From contig PNMQ01000004.1 of the NCBI GenBank assembly GCA_013823725.1, forward strand, positions 183,156 to 247,155: a DNA stretch of 64,000 nt. Direction: 5' to 3'. Below, one piece after another: positions 17,973 through 28,695 of this stretch. Made by a program: the position numbers and the translations under genes. Every line of letters starts with the position of its first letter. The stretch's first letter is position 1. Source of the DNA: Candidatus Pelagibacter sp. (lineage in GTDB: Bacteria > Pseudomonadota > Alphaproteobacteria > Paracaedibacterales > CAIOTO01). The notes under the pieces are model-generated. The model saw only the letters and a program-made list of their open reading frames with translations, was not told the DNA's origin and did no database searches.

Positions 17973-19871
17973 TTATTGTCGATGCCCATTGATAATTTCT
18001 ATCAAAACATCTTCATCTGCCAGCGTACTCGTGTCTCCTAGCTCTTCATAAACACCTTCTGCTATTTTGCGCAAAATTCTTCGCATTATTTTTCCAGAAC
18101 GTGTTTTAGGCAAACCCTTCGACCATTGAATGCTATCTATTGTGGCAATAGGACCTATAGCCGTTCTTACAAAAGAAATCAGCTCCTTCTTTAGTTCATC
18201 ATTTTTTTGATCATCATTATACAATACAACGTAAGCATATAATCCTTGCCCTTTTATATCGTGAGGGAATCCCACTACCGCAGCATCTGCAACTTTAGGA
18301 TGTTTGGTTAGTGCTGTTTCAAGTTCATTTGTTCCTAATCGATGTCCAGAAACATTAACAACATCATCTGTTCGACCTATAATCCAATAATAACCGTCTT
18401 CATCTCTTTCAGAACCATCTCCGGAACAATAATAACCTGGAAACACTTTTAAATATGTTTCCACAAATCTTTTATGGTCTTTATATAATGTTCTTCCCAT
18501 GCCAGGCCAAGGTTTAGAAATACATAAATTACCACGTCCACTGCTTTGAACAATATAACCTTCATGATCTAACAGAACAGGTTGAATTCCAAAAAATGGT
18601 TTTGAGACAGAACCAGCTTTAGTATCTTCCCGATAACGCGCAATAGGCGCAATCATGTGCCCACCTGTTTCCGTTTGCCACCATGTATCAACAACATATG
18701 CTTTTTTATTCCCAATTTTGTCAGCATACCAATGCCATGTTGTTGGATCTATAGATTCTCCAACTGTACCCAAAACTTTTAAAGATCCTCGGGTTGTTGA
18801 ATGTAAAGGCGAGTCTCCTAAACTTTTTAAAGTTCTTAAAACTGTTGGGGCAGTATAGAGGACATTAACCTTATGTTTATCGATAATTTTCCAATAACAA
18901 CTTGCATCTGGATATGTTGGAACACCTTCAAACATTAAAGTTGTAATACCATTTGCTAAGGGTCCATACACCACATAGGAATGCCCTGTAATCCAACCAA
19001 TATCTGCTGTACACCAATAAACTGTCTCTTCATAATTTGACATATCAATATCAAAGACATATTCATGCGTTATGGAAGCATAAACTAAATATCCACCCGT
19101 TGTATGAACAAGGCCTTTGGGTTGCCCGGTTGATCCAGATGTATAAAGGATAAACAAAGGATCTTCAGCATTAATTGATTCACAGGGACAATCTGTAGAT
19201 TGACCCCTCATCAAATCATGATAATCAAAAAATGCATATTCTTCTTCTTTTAGAGAGCATATATCACTTTGCAAAACAATAATATTTTCAGATTGAACTT
19301 GGTCCGATAAATCCAATGCTTTTTTTACATTGGCTAAAAAATCTATAGATTTACCACCTCTTTTAGCCTTATCAACGGTTATGATAACTTTAGGCTCTGC
19401 ATTTTCAATACGGGAAGCTAACGACTCTGGTGAAAAACCACCAAAAACAACACAATGGACCGCACCAATTCTTGCGCAAGCCAGCATCACAACCGATGCT
19501 TCAATAATCATTGGCATGTACAAAAGAACCCGATCACCCTTTGAAACACCTAATGATTTTAAGGCATTAGCACATTTGGAAACTTGAGTATGCAATTCTT
19601 GAAAGGTTACTTTTTGTGTTATTTGAAGATCATCGCTTTCAAACAAAATAGCCGTATGATCGGCTCTATCCTTTAAATGACGATCAATACAATTGTAGCA
19701 AACGTTCAATTCACCATCAGCGAACCACTGGACAGGTTTGTCATTTTGAAAAAAATCACCTTCCAAAACCGATGTATAAGGTTTAAACCAATCTAATCTT
19801 AATCCCTGTTCTCTCCAAAATTGATCGTTTTGTTCAATAGAAAGGTTATAAAGATCTTGATAAGATTTCAT
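17973..19871 (-). CDS. acsA: Acetyl-CoA synthetase
   Basis: Activates acetate with ATP and CoA via acetyl-AMP. The 632 residues carry the adenylate-forming core YTSGSTGQPKGLVHT, DTWWQTETGGHMIAP (the Trp that limits the pocket to acetate in characterised Acs), SGDGSERDEDGYYWIIGR and C-terminal PKTRSGKIMRRILR with the regulatory acetyl-Lys. The length fits AcsA. Propionyl-CoA synthetase is an alternative, but the WWQTETG Trp argues for acetate. It stands alone, convergent with rpoZ. Confidence 0.92.
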   Translation of the reverse strand: MKSYQDLYNLSIEQNDQFWREQGLRLDWFKPYTSVLEGDFFQNDKPVQWFADGELNVCYNCIDRHLKDRADHTAILFESDDLQITQKVTFQELHTQVSKCANALKSLGVSKGDRVLLYMPMIIEASVVMLACARIGAVHCVVFGGFSPESLASRIENAEPKVIITVDKAKRGGKSIDFLANVKKALDLSDQVQSENIIVLQSDICSLKEEEYAFFDYHDLMRGQSTDCPCESINAEDPLFILYTSGSTGQPKGLVHTTGGYLVYASITHEYVFDIDMSNYEETVYWCTADIGWITGHSYVVYGPLANGITTLMFEGVPTYPDASCYWKIIDKHKVNVLYTAPTVLRTLKSLGDSPLHSTTRGSLKVLGTVGESIDPTTWHWYADKIGNKKAYVVDTWWQTETGGHMIAPIARYREDTKAGSVSKPFFGIQPVLLDHEGYIVQSSGRGNLCISKPWPGMGRTLYKDHKRFVETYLKVFPGYYCSGDGSERDEDGYYWIIGRTDDVVNVSGHRLGTNELETALTKHPKVADAAVVGFPHDIKGQGLYAYVVLYNDDQKNDELKKELISFVRTAIGPIATIDSIQWSKGLPKTRSGKIMRRILRKIAEGVYEELGDTSTLADEDVLIEIINGHRQ

Positions 19872-19937
19872 AAATCGTTCTCGGGTAAAGTTTATACTTT
19901 TATTAGAAAGCGGTTTTTCTTTTAGAGCAAGAATAAT

Positions 19938-21308
19938 TTATGTTTTCCTTCCAATAGTCACAAAACGAAAATCTCTGGCATCTTCTTTGTCAAAAAGATT
20001 ACGATAATCAATCAAAACACCAGGAGATAAGTTAGAAATAGCCATCGTTTTATATAATTTTTTTAAATTAAGACCTCGAAACTCATTCCATTCTGTTAAG
20101 AAAACAACAATATCAGCATTTTCAAAAGCATTATTAACACTATTTGCAAAATCAACTTGATCAACCCAATCGTTCGCATAATCCTTTAAATGCTGTAATC
20201 GATCAGAATTCTTATAATACATGGGATCATAAATTTTTACAGACACATCATTTTTTAATAAAGCAGGTATCATTTTTAAACTAATAGCTTCCCGAATATC
20301 GTCTGTATTTGCTTTAAAAGTGATTCCTAAAATGGATACATTAATTTTCCGATTTAAAATTTCTTTCTTTATTTGAATCTCTGATTGAACTCTCTCAATT
20401 AAAGAGTCCTTTCTCGATTCGTTGGATTGAATCACGGAATCAATCAACAAAGAAGGTTTATTCAATGAATGCGCCGTTGAAGCCAATGCTCTGGTATCTT
20501 TAGGAAAACAAGATCCTCCAAAACCAGGGCCAGCATTCAGAAATTTTTGCCCTATGCGATTATCAAGACCTATGCCTTTAGCAAGGTCATTCACTTCACC
20601 ATTAACAATTTCACACAAATCTGCCATTTCATTAATAAATGCAATTTTCAAAGCTAAAAAACCATTTGCAGCATATTTAATCAGCTCAGACGTATTGCGG
20701 TCGGTAATTAAAATAGGTGTTTCCATCAAATGTAGAGGGTGATAGAGTTTTTGCATCATCTTTTTAGCTAAAGGACTAGATGTTCCAACAACAACACGAT
20801 CAGGCTTCATAAAGTCTTCAATAGCTGAACCTTCTCTTAAAAATTCCGGATTAGAAACTACATCAAAATCAACACCTTCTCTATACTCTGGCCTAAGATT
20901 ATGAATAAGTTCGACAATTTTTTTACCCGTTCCAACAGGAACAGTTGATTTAGTAACAATAACGGTATAATCATCCATATGTGGCGTGATGTCTGCTATA
21001 GCCTTAAAAACATACCCTAAATCGGCCTGACCATCCGATTCATTAGTAGGCGTTCCAACAGCTATCATCACAATGTCTGCATCATGAATGACATCTTTTA
21101 ACTGTGTCGTAAATGCCAATTTTTGCGTTTGAATTCCTTTGTGGACCAAGGCATCTAAACCAGGTTCATAAATCGGTATAATACCTTTATTAAGGTTTTC
21201 AATTTTTTTCGTGTCAATATCGACGCAGGTAACATCGAAACCAAATTCTGAAAAACAAGCACCTGTCACAAGGCCCACATAACCTGAACCAATCATTACT
21301 ATTTTCAT
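19938..21308 (-). CDS. ugd: UDP-glucose 6-dehydrogenase
   Basis: Oxidises UDP-glucose twice to UDP-glucuronate. Rossmann motif GSGYVGLVTGACF at the N terminus, VGTPTNESDGQADL, the catalytic Cys in GGSCFPKDTRAL near residue 265, and the C-terminal UDP-binding domain with GITFKANTDDIREA. The 456 residues are normal. It follows galU by 24 bases on the same strand, forming a UDP-glucose to UDP-glucuronate pair that feeds surface polysaccharide or lipid A decoration. Confidence 0.95.
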   Translation of the reverse strand: MKIVMIGSGYVGLVTGACFSEFGFDVTCVDIDTKKIENLNKGIIPIYEPGLDALVHKGIQTQKLAFTTQLKDVIHDADIVMIAVGTPTNESDGQADLGYVFKAIADITPHMDDYTVIVTKSTVPVGTGKKIVELIHNLRPEYREGVDFDVVSNPEFLREGSAIEDFMKPDRVVVGTSSPLAKKMMQKLYHPLHLMETPILITDRNTSELIKYAANGFLALKIAFINEMADLCEIVNGEVNDLAKGIGLDNRIGQKFLNAGPGFGGSCFPKDTRALASTAHSLNKPSLLIDSVIQSNESRKDSLIERVQSEIQIKKEILNRKINVSILGITFKANTDDIREAISLKMIPALLKNDVSVKIYDPMYYKNSDRLQHLKDYANDWVDQVDFANSVNNAFENADIVVFLTEWNEFRGLNLKKLYKTMAISNLSPGVLIDYRNLFDKEDARDFRFVTIGRKT

Positions 21309-21332
21309 TTTCTTTTTCCTAGATTATAAAGA

Positions 21333-22208
21333 TTAAAAATCATGTGCTAAAGCATATCGGCGAAGCATAGGACCAAGGTATGAAAGCATATTTTCATCCT
21401 GACAGGCAAAAGCAATATTAGCTTCTAGCCATCCTTCTTTTGTTCCGCAATCATAACGTTCTCCATCGAAAGAAAAACCCGTCAATGCTGTTTCAGGAAT
21501 CATCTTTTGAATACTATCTGTTAATTGTATTTCAGATCCTGCACCTGGATTTTGGCGATCCAAAAAACCAAAAATTGATTTCTTCAAAATATAACGACCT
21601 ATGACAGCAAATCGTGAAGGAGCATCTTCTAAAGTTGGTTTTTCAACAACTGCACTTGCGCGCACTTTTTTGTCTTCCTCAGACTCCACGGTCAAAATTC
21701 CATATCTTGAAACGTGTTCTGGTTCTACCATCATCGTTGCAACCATATTGCCATCACCAGGCCTGTAAGATTCTATCATTTGTTTCATGCATGATTTTTG
21801 CGATAAAATAATATCGTCTGCAAGAATAACAGCAAAAGCTTCTTCTTGTATAAGGTGTTGTGCGCATAAAATAGCGTGCCCTAATCCCAATGGGAAAGGT
21901 TGCCTTACATAAATAGCTTGGCTGGGAGGAAGGGCCGTTTCTATAATTTTACTCAAAAGATTTATCTTTTTTCGTTTTTCAAGTGTTTGCTCTAATAAAG
22001 GAAGACGGTCAAAATGATCTTCAATAGCGCTTTTCCCTTGTGAAGTCACAAAAATAAAACGTTCTATTCCTGCTGCCTTTGCCTCTTCCACAGCATACTG
22101 AATAAGCGGTTTATCAACCACCACAAGCATTTCTTTAGGAATAGATTTTGTTGCTGGTAAAAAACGACTGCCTAATCCAGCTACGGGAAACACACATGTT
22201 TTAATCAA
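21333..22208 (-). CDS. galU: UTP-glucose-1-phosphate uridylyltransferase
   Basis: Makes UDP-glucose from UTP and glucose-1-phosphate. Motifs: FPVAGLGSRFLPATKSIPKE (nucleotide-binding loop), VVDKPLIQYAVEEA, VVEKPTLEDAPS and FDGERYDCGTKEGWL. I prefer a TTG start at 22208 (reads MIKTCVFPVAG) because GGGG lies nine bases before it and GalU proteins usually begin only a few residues before FPVAG; the reading frame extends to another TTG at 22223. It is first in the galU-ugd pair. Confidence 0.93.
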   Translation of the reverse strand: MIKTCVFPVAGLGSRFLPATKSIPKEMLVVVDKPLIQYAVEEAKAAGIERFIFVTSQGKSAIEDHFDRLPLLEQTLEKRKKINLLSKIIETALPPSQAIYVRQPFPLGLGHAILCAQHLIQEEAFAVILADDIILSQKSCMKQMIESYRPGDGNMVATMMVEPEHVSRYGILTVESEEDKKVRASAVVEKPTLEDAPSRFAVIGRYILKKSIFGFLDRQNPGAGSEIQLTDSIQKMIPETALTGFSFDGERYDCGTKEGWLEANIAFACQDENMLSYLGPMLRRYALAHDF

Positions 22209-22659
22209 ATGAAAGAACCCCAATATTTTAAGATAAATTTTTAATTATTATGCCCGATAATCTTACGGAAATCAAAACATTGTTCTTTTTTGCATTTATC
22301 AAGAATAAAAAATATCATCATAAAAATATTTTATATTTTCCAAAAAATCACGAATTTATTCAGCAATATGTTCGTATAGTAATGAAGAAGCACAAGATTC
22401 TTAAAGCTCATAATTATACATTTTAGGAAAAAGATAGTGCCTTGATGCCACTGCGCCTATGATAAATAGAAACTTTTTTCCGCTTGTTTAGAAAAAGAAA
22501 ACATCGTCAGCACAACCATTTTCAAATGATTCTTGATAATACATACACCTTCAACCATCATTTAAAATTTAATTTCTTAAACTTTTAACTGTTTCCTAGT
22601 CTTTGTTTGATAAATTCTCCATAATTATAAATATGTTTCTACATTTTAAGGAGATTTTG
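22209..22659. other. Intergenic region between divergent galU and gltA
   Basis: About 450 AT-rich bases without a convincing gene on either strand. It holds a candidate gltA promoter near 22603-22631 and the gltA Shine-Dalgarno AAGGAG at 22649-22654. I looked for CtrA boxes, strong hairpins and small genes and found none that I could defend. Its length is unusual for this compact window. Confidence 0.5.
22603..22631 (+). promoter_or_regulatory. Candidate gltA promoter
   Basis: TTGTTT and TATAAA are spaced exactly 17 bases apart, and would place the transcript start about 22 bases before the gltA ATG. The -35 is only a half match to TTGACA. Confidence 0.4.
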
Positions 22660-23970
22660 ATGAGTCAAAACACAAATCAAACACCTGACAAAGCCACATT
22701 AATCATAGGTGAACAAAAATTTGAATTTCCTATTTACCATGGAACTGAAGGCCCCAGTGTTATTGATATTCAAAAATTGCTTAGCCAAACTGGATATCTG
22801 ACATATGATCCCGGTTTCACATCAACAGCTAGCTGTTCTTCTGCTGTTACTTTTATTGACGGTGATGCAGGTCGTCTTTTATATCGCGGATATCCTATTG
22901 AACAATTAGCTGAATATAGTGATTTTTTAGAAATTTGCTATCTCCTTATGCACGGCGAACTTCCAAAATTATCACAGCGCGCTCAATTTTCAGAACACAT
23001 TACATACCATACATTGCTACATGAACAAATCATCTCTTTCTTCAATGGATTTAGAAGAGATGCTCATCCGATGGCCGTTATGGTTGGTGTTGTTGGAGCT
23101 TTATCAGCCTTTTATCATGATAGCCTTGATATCCACGATAAGAAAGCCAGAGATACAGCGACCTATCGTCTTATTGCAAAAATGCCAACCCTGGCTGCTA
23201 TGGCGTACAAATATACCATTGGGCAGCCTTTTGTGTATCCCATTAATAGCACGAGTTATGCAGGTAATTTCTTACGTATGATGTTTGCTGTTCCAACAGA
23301 AGAATATATTATAAATCCGATTTTTGAAAAAGCTCTCGATCTAATTTTAATTTTACATGCCGATCATGAACAAAATGCATCTACAGCAACAGTCCGATTG
23401 GCTGGATCAAGTGCAGCAAATCCTTTTGCATGCGTAGCATCTGGTATAGCAGCGCTCTGGGGACCTGCGCATGGCGGTGCTAACGAAGCCGTTTTAAAAA
23501 TGCTCAATGAAATTGGACATGTCGATAATATCCCCCTCTTTCTTGAAAAAGCAAAAGATAAAAATGATCCTTTCCGTCTTATGGGATTTGGTCATCGTGT
23601 TTATAAAAATTTTGACCCAAGAGCAACATTAATGCGTGAAATGTGCCACAAAGTTCTCGATCAACTTGGGCAACAAGATGATCCCTTGTTCGAATTAGCG
23701 CTAGAGCTTGAAGCCATCGCACTGAAAGATGAATACTTTGTAAGTCGAAAGCTTTATCCTAATGTAGATTTTTATTCTGGCATTATCCTAAAAGCTATGA
23801 AAATTCCAACATCCATGTTCACAGTGATATTCTCTGTTGCAAGAACTATTGGCTGGGTAACACATTGGAGAGAAATGATTTCAGATCCAAACCAAAAAAT
23901 TGGTCGTCCTCGACAACTTTATTCGGGGAACGTAGAGCGTAATTTTATCCCCATGCAAAATAGGAAATAA
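22660..23970 (+). CDS. gltA: Citrate synthase
   Basis: Condenses acetyl-CoA and oxaloacetate; entry step of the TCA cycle. Start chosen at the ATG at 22660 because AAGGAG ends five bases before it; a longer frame to 22603 has no such support. The 436 residues are those of the hexameric Gram-negative type II enzyme. Seen: [22 protein letters not shown] with catalytic His, [13 protein letters not shown] and DFYSGIIL with catalytic Asp. A strong terminator follows, so it is a single-gene unit. Confidence 0.96.
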   Translation: MSQNTNQTPDKATLIIGEQKFEFPIYHGTEGPSVIDIQKLLSQTGYLTYDPGFTSTASCSSAVTFIDGDAGRLLYRGYPIEQLAEYSDFLEICYLLMHGELPKLSQRAQFSEHITYHTLLHEQIISFFNGFRRDAHPMAVMVGVVGALSAFYHDSLDIHDKKARDTATYRLIAKMPTLAAMAYKYTIGQPFVYPINSTSYAGNFLRMMFAVPTEEYIINPIFEKALDLILILHADHEQNASTATVRLAGSSAANPFACVASGIAALWGPAHGGANEAVLKMLNEIGHVDNIPLFLEKAKDKNDPFRLMGFGHRVYKNFDPRATLMREMCHKVLDQLGQQDDPLFELALELEAIALKDEYFVSRKLYPNVDFYSGIILKAMKIPTSMFTVIFSVARTIGWVTHWREMISDPNQKIGRPRQLYSGNVERNFIPMQNRK

Positions 23971-23998
23971 ATCTATCTTAGCCTTTTTAAAAAATCCA

Positions 23999-24035
23999 TG
24001 ACGGTTTTACACACATTATGTAAGACCGTCATTTT
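23999..24035 (+). terminator. Rho-independent terminator after gltA
   Basis: The 12-base arms TGACGGTTTTAC and GTAAGACCGTCA pair fully with one G-U, around a nine-base loop, and are followed by TTTTGATTT. It lies 28 bases after the gltA stop. Confidence 0.88.
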
Positions 24036-24121
24036 GATTTAGAATAATACTCTTAAAAGTATTGGCATGTTTTTCAGAGCTTGTTACGCTATTAGTCATA
24101 AGGTATTTTTTTGCAAAAACA

Positions 24122-25870
24122 ATGCGTCATCTTTCTTCTTTTATTTTCCTAACAATCCTATTCTTTATGGGTTGCTCTTCTTTCAGACAGTCTTCTCATG
24201 TTCATCAGAAAAATATCTCTAAAGAAGATATGAAAATTTTATCGACTCCTCCTCTTCAGCAAACTGCTGATGAAAAAAATATACAAAAAAAAGCATCTTT
24301 AAAATACATAGAAGAACAAAAAAATAAAATTGATTCTCGTTTTTTAACAAAAATCTCTTTAGTGATCGATGATTCAGTGCCTTTAAAATCGGTAATTGAA
24401 TCTATTTCAAAAAAAGCCAACCTACAAATAACAGTCGATTCCTCAGTAAATACAAAAATCACTTTCAGAGCCATCAACCAAAGCATCATCGATATTATAG
24501 AACGCATTTGTGAACTAGGTCATCTACGGTTTGAAATCGATAAAGGATGGATCAAAATTCAATCTGACTCTCCTTACGCACATACCTATTCTGTTCATTT
24601 TTTAAATTTAACCAGACAAAGTCAGCATCATCTATCGGTTGCAACCAATATCTTTAATAATAACGAATCTTCTTCTCAGGTTGTTCCAAATTCTGGGATA
24701 GCAACAGCATCTGGCCAAACGTCTTCAACATCAAATTCATCGGGATCCAATGGTTCAGATAGCACATTAAACGTGTCACACTCTAATGATTTTTGGTCAG
24801 AACTCGAAGCCAATCTTAATATTATCGTTCAAAAAAACTTTTCCAAAAAGAAAGATAAATCTTCTGATTCCTATTTTTCAATCCATAAACAAGGCGGACT
24901 ACTCACCGTTTGGGGAGACTCCAAAACACACAAACGTGTCAGTGAGTACCTTTATTACCTTCAAAAAGTTTCTTCAAGCCAAGTTTTAATTGAAGCAAAA
25001 ATTATAGAAGTCACTTTAAACAATCAATTTCGTTCAGGCATCAATTGGTCTAAAATCACGTCACGTGGTGGATATTCTATGAATGCTATGTTTGGCAACA
25101 AAGCTAAAGCTGGGATTGGCTCTAATTCTTCCATTGATGATACCAACCTTGTTTCACTTGGAGCATCTTCGGGTACGAATTTTTCATCTATCCTTGAAAT
25201 TTTAGAAGAATTTGGAAACACGCGAACACTGTCTAGTCCCCGTCTTACCGTGATGAATAATCAAGCAGCGGTATTAAAAGTTGCGCAAAACCAAGTCTAT
25301 TTCCGTCTTAATTACGATAGGCAAAGCACGCAATTTTCATCTAACTATAATGTGTCTAGCTCTATACAAACCGTTCCCATCGGATTAATCATGTCTGTTC
25401 AGCCTTCAATCGATGTTGATTCAGGAGATGTTGTTCTCTTTCTAAGGCCTACCATTTCAAAATTTACAAAAACGGTTTCTGACCCTGCTGTTGGAATTGC
25501 AACACAAGATGCTGAAAAAACAAACTCCTCTAATTCGTCATCTTCGTCCTCGTCAGCAACACCTGTTTCTAACATTCCCGTAGTGGAAGTTCGTGAAATT
25601 GATTCCGTGATGAAACTTAAAGATGGTGAAATTGGAATTTTAGGAGGATTGATGGAAGTCAGTTCCTTTGACGATAAGCGAGGAATACCTGGTCTTATGG
25701 ATACTCCAATTTTATCCGATGTTTTTTCAGGTCAAGCACAAGGAGACAGAATTGTTGAATTGGTTATCTTATTAAAAGTGACCATTCATGAAGATTCTGT
25801 CAAACCACAAGCAGCAGATACACGAATCCAAAAAGAATATATTAGTGATCCTAGATCGTGGTCATCATGA
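24122..25870 (+). CDS. Secretin of the MshL/PilN type (type IV pilus or type II secretion outer-membrane channel)
   Basis: Forms a multimeric outer-membrane ring through which pili or proteins leave the cell. I start at the ATG at 24122, which gives a lipoprotein signal ending in FMGC (Cys near residue 17). Then come an N0/N1-like ring domain (SKKANLQITVDSSVN), a Ser/Asn-rich linker near residues 190-230, FWSELEANLN, SQVLIEAKIIEVTLNNQF and the beta-barrel block ending in GILGGLMEV. The FWS..E and QVLIEAKI-EV blocks resemble MshL and R64 PilN rather than GspD. The 582 residues are complete. Overlaps the next gene by ATGA. Confidence 0.82.
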   Translation: MRHLSSFIFLTILFFMGCSSFRQSSHVHQKNISKEDMKILSTPPLQQTADEKNIQKKASLKYIEEQKNKIDSRFLTKISLVIDDSVPLKSVIESISKKANLQITVDSSVNTKITFRAINQSIIDIIERICELGHLRFEIDKGWIKIQSDSPYAHTYSVHFLNLTRQSQHHLSVATNIFNNNESSSQVVPNSGIATASGQTSSTSNSSGSNGSDSTLNVSHSNDFWSELEANLNIIVQKNFSKKKDKSSDSYFSIHKQGGLLTVWGDSKTHKRVSEYLYYLQKVSSSQVLIEAKIIEVTLNNQFRSGINWSKITSRGGYSMNAMFGNKAKAGIGSNSSIDDTNLVSLGASSGTNFSSILEILEEFGNTRTLSSPRLTVMNNQAAVLKVAQNQVYFRLNYDRQSTQFSSNYNVSSSIQTVPIGLIMSVQPSIDVDSGDVVLFLRPTISKFTKTVSDPAVGIATQDAEKTNSSNSSSSSSSATPVSNIPVVEVREIDSVMKLKDGEIGILGGLMEVSSFDDKRGIPGLMDTPILSDVFSGQAQGDRIVELVILLKVTIHEDSVKPQAADTRIQKEYISDPRSWSS

Positions 25871-28695
25871 AAAAAATAAATTATTTTTCTCTTTGTATAC
25901 TTTGCTGCATTGGAAACTTTCAAAGCGCACGATCAGAAACAAAAGTTTTCTCCAATTACACCTATGACGCTGATGGTAAAATTGTTAGTAAAGTTTTTAA
26001 GGTTAATCCACCATCAATTGATCCGAAAAAAAAAATTCAATTAGAAGACCAAACCATTTTAGATCCTAAAAATGAAATAGGGAAACTATTAAGCAAAAAG
26101 TTAGAGGCCTTAAAAAGTATACAAAAAAAAGATCTAGGATCTATTTCACAAGCTTCAACCCCTGTTTCTATTCTTTCTCTCATTGATCAAAAAATAGATG
26201 TTTCAAAAATTGTTCCTCAAAATAATGAATTTTATATCATCCCTGATAATAGCGGAGAAAAGCTTCGTTTAAAATGTCTGACTAAACTAAAATTCAAGTG
26301 GAATATTTTTTTAGATGAAGAATATACCTATTTTGTCTTTAACCAAATTGTTGATATTAAACTATTATCTATTCCCAATATACCCATAAAAGATATTATC
26401 AGTTCTCCTGAAATCCTGAGTTATCCCAAAAACACCATTTTAAGAGTCAAATTAAAACCAGGGGTTAAGCTACGTTATTCAATAGAAAATGATGAAAAAT
26501 ATATCAATATTTCTCACTTTGAAGAATCTGCTTGGAACAAAAATATTGACGAAACAGCAAGCACCCCTGTCAAAGTCACACAAAAAAAGAACGGAACAAT
26601 CGCATTCGAAAATCTTGAAAAGGGAGAAATGCAAAAAATTAAAATCAACAACCAAGACTTCGTTTTAATTCTTACCCAAAATCCAGACCAAGGGTCTTAT
26701 TATCAAAACCTATACAGAAAGGTAATTATTCAACCAACCTTTCAAGGTTTATGTTTAAAAATTTTAGGCCTGAATCATAAAATTAATTTTACCGCCACAA
26801 AAGGGATTTTGAACGTTGTACCAACGATCATTAAAAATGAAGAAAATTCTTCTTACAAAAGTTCTTTTGAAACGAATGAAGATGAAAACTATTCTCTTGA
26901 AAGATTTAAACTGTTAGATCGCTATATTAGTCATTACAAAAAAATGACTGTCAAAGATATTTTCAAACTTGCATTTATTGATTTGCAACTTGAATTAGGA
27001 TACGAGGCTATTGCTTTGCTTGAAAGTGAGGCTAAAAACAAACCTTTTATCATCAATAATAGATTGTATTATTTTTATCTTGGGATGGCACACTTTATTA
27101 ACAAAGAACCAGAAAAAGCTATTATCGAATGGAAAAAAGTACCTCTGTATGGTGAAGATGATATCTGGTATCGCATGGCTTTATGTGAGATGGGCAACCC
27201 CATATGGTGTTTTCATCAAATGCCCAAAATGATATCGATACTACCAAAACTACAAACGGGGTTAAGACAAAATATCGGACGTAAAGCTATTGATTTTTTT
27301 TGCAAGACAGGAAATTTTGAGTATTTAGAGCTTTTAAAAAAGACATTAAAGGATGAAAAAAACTATTTTATCATTCAATGGCTTGAATTACTTCATGCAA
27401 CCGATCTTTATTTTAAAAAAAACTATTTTGCATCTAAGCAAATTTTAGAACAAATTAAAAGACGAAAAGAAATCGATTTTAGTGAAGCAAAATTTGATGC
27501 TGTCTATCAATATGTTGATATCCATAATCAGCTAGAACAAAAAAATATTAATGAAAAAATGTTAATGGAAAATCTTTCTTTGATCCATCGCACATGGAGC
27601 TCTGATTCATTTGGATATCATTTAAAAAAACGCTTATTAGAAATGAATGTACACTTTAATAATCCTAGATCTGCTCTACATCATTTAAGTTTTCTAAAAG
27701 AACATTTTCCTACAGAAGCAGCTATAGATTTAACGGATAAAAAAATCATCCAGATTGTTTTTTCTTACATCAAAAATCGCAAAAATTATTCCCCTCTTAA
27801 AGTTATCAATATATTTAAAACGTTTGAAAACATCATAAATTTAGACGAAAATCGTTTTGACATTCTCGATGAAGTAGCTAAACAGTATGTTGATTTAAAT
27901 CTTTTACAAGAAGCTGTTTCTTTGATGAATCAAAACCTGAATGATATTCAAAACGATGTTGTCAAAAAAATTGATTACTCTCTTAAAATTGCAAAACTTT
28001 ACGAACAGCTAGGTGAAACTACACAGTCTATCAAAATATATGACAGCCTTATGGAAAATAATACAGATTTAGAAACCCAAAATAGGATCCTAACTCGTAA
28101 AATAAAAGCCCTTTTAAAATTAAAGGACTATCCTCAAATTTTAAAACTTACAGAAAATAGGTCTGATCCAGAATTTATCATTTTGAAAAGTAGTGTTTAT
28201 TTTGAACAAAAAGAATGGGAAAAGACTATTACTCTTTTAGAAGAACTGATCCTGCGTCTCGATCCACTTAACGTCAAAAGCAAAAAAGTTTTTGTAAAAG
28301 TGCTTAATCATTTAGCTTTTTCATATTTTATGACTCAGCAAAAGGTTGAACATAAAAAAAATGAACTCAAAAGACTAAAGAAGAAACATTCAAATAAAGC
28401 AAATTCTTCACCTGCTTTAGATAATCTCAATAAAATTTTAAAAAATAAGTATAAGGCATTGCAAGATGAAAGAAAGAAAATGAATAAAAAGGATCCTGAT
28501 TCTATCAATTACTTCGAAAAACTTGAAGAACTTGGGAAAAAGTATGGCGCACTGATGGAAGGGCAAGAACAGTTTTTGTTCTTAACACGCTCAAGAGAAA
28601 AAAAATATTTTGATCGCCTTGCTGTTGAAAATGTACTTTCCGATGCAAAAAAAATGGAGACGTACTTTTTTAAAAATAGCGATTTAAATGAGTAA
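25867..28695 (+). CDS. Very large exported TPR-repeat protein coupled to the secretin
   Basis: The ATG at 25867 overlaps the secretin stop (ATGA), so the two are translated together. The 942-residue product has a signal peptide (residues 1-23), a beta-rich part to about residue 320 with repeated blocks such as LRLKCLTKLKFKWNIFLDEE and LRVKLKPGVKLRY that look like AMIN-type modules, and then many helical repeats (TPR-like) from about 350 to 800, ending in a Lys-rich coiled tail. A scaffold or assembly factor for the secretin machine is the likely role (inference from position). Confidence 0.65.
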   Translation: MKKINYFSLCILCCIGNFQSARSETKVFSNYTYDADGKIVSKVFKVNPPSIDPKKKIQLEDQTILDPKNEIGKLLSKKLEALKSIQKKDLGSISQASTPVSILSLIDQKIDVSKIVPQNNEFYIIPDNSGEKLRLKCLTKLKFKWNIFLDEEYTYFVFNQIVDIKLLSIPNIPIKDIISSPEILSYPKNTILRVKLKPGVKLRYSIENDEKYINISHFEESAWNKNIDETASTPVKVTQKKNGTIAFENLEKGEMQKIKINNQDFVLILTQNPDQGSYYQNLYRKVIIQPTFQGLCLKILGLNHKINFTATKGILNVVPTIIKNEENSSYKSSFETNEDENYSLERFKLLDRYISHYKKMTVKDIFKLAFIDLQLELGYEAIALLESEAKNKPFIINNRLYYFYLGMAHFINKEPEKAIIEWKKVPLYGEDDIWYRMALCEMGNPIWCFHQMPKMISILPKLQTGLRQNIGRKAIDFFCKTGNFEYLELLKKTLKDEKNYFIIQWLELLHATDLYFKKNYFASKQILEQIKRRKEIDFSEAKFDAVYQYVDIHNQLEQKNINEKMLMENLSLIHRTWSSDSFGYHLKKRLLEMNVHFNNPRSALHHLSFLKEHFPTEAAIDLTDKKIIQIVFSYIKNRKNYSPLKVINIFKTFENIINLDENRFDILDEVAKQYVDLNLLQEAVSLMNQNLNDIQNDVVKKIDYSLKIAKLYEQLGETTQSIKIYDSLMENNTDLETQNRILTRKIKALLKLKDYPQILKLTENRSDPEFIILKSSVYFEQKEWEKTITLLEELILRLDPLNVKSKKVFVKVLNHLAFSYFMTQQKVEHKKNELKRLKKKHSNKANSSPALDNLNKILKNKYKALQDERKKMNKKDPDSINYFEKLEELGKKYGALMEGQEQFLFLTRSREKKYFDRLAVENVLSDAKKMETYFFKNSDLNE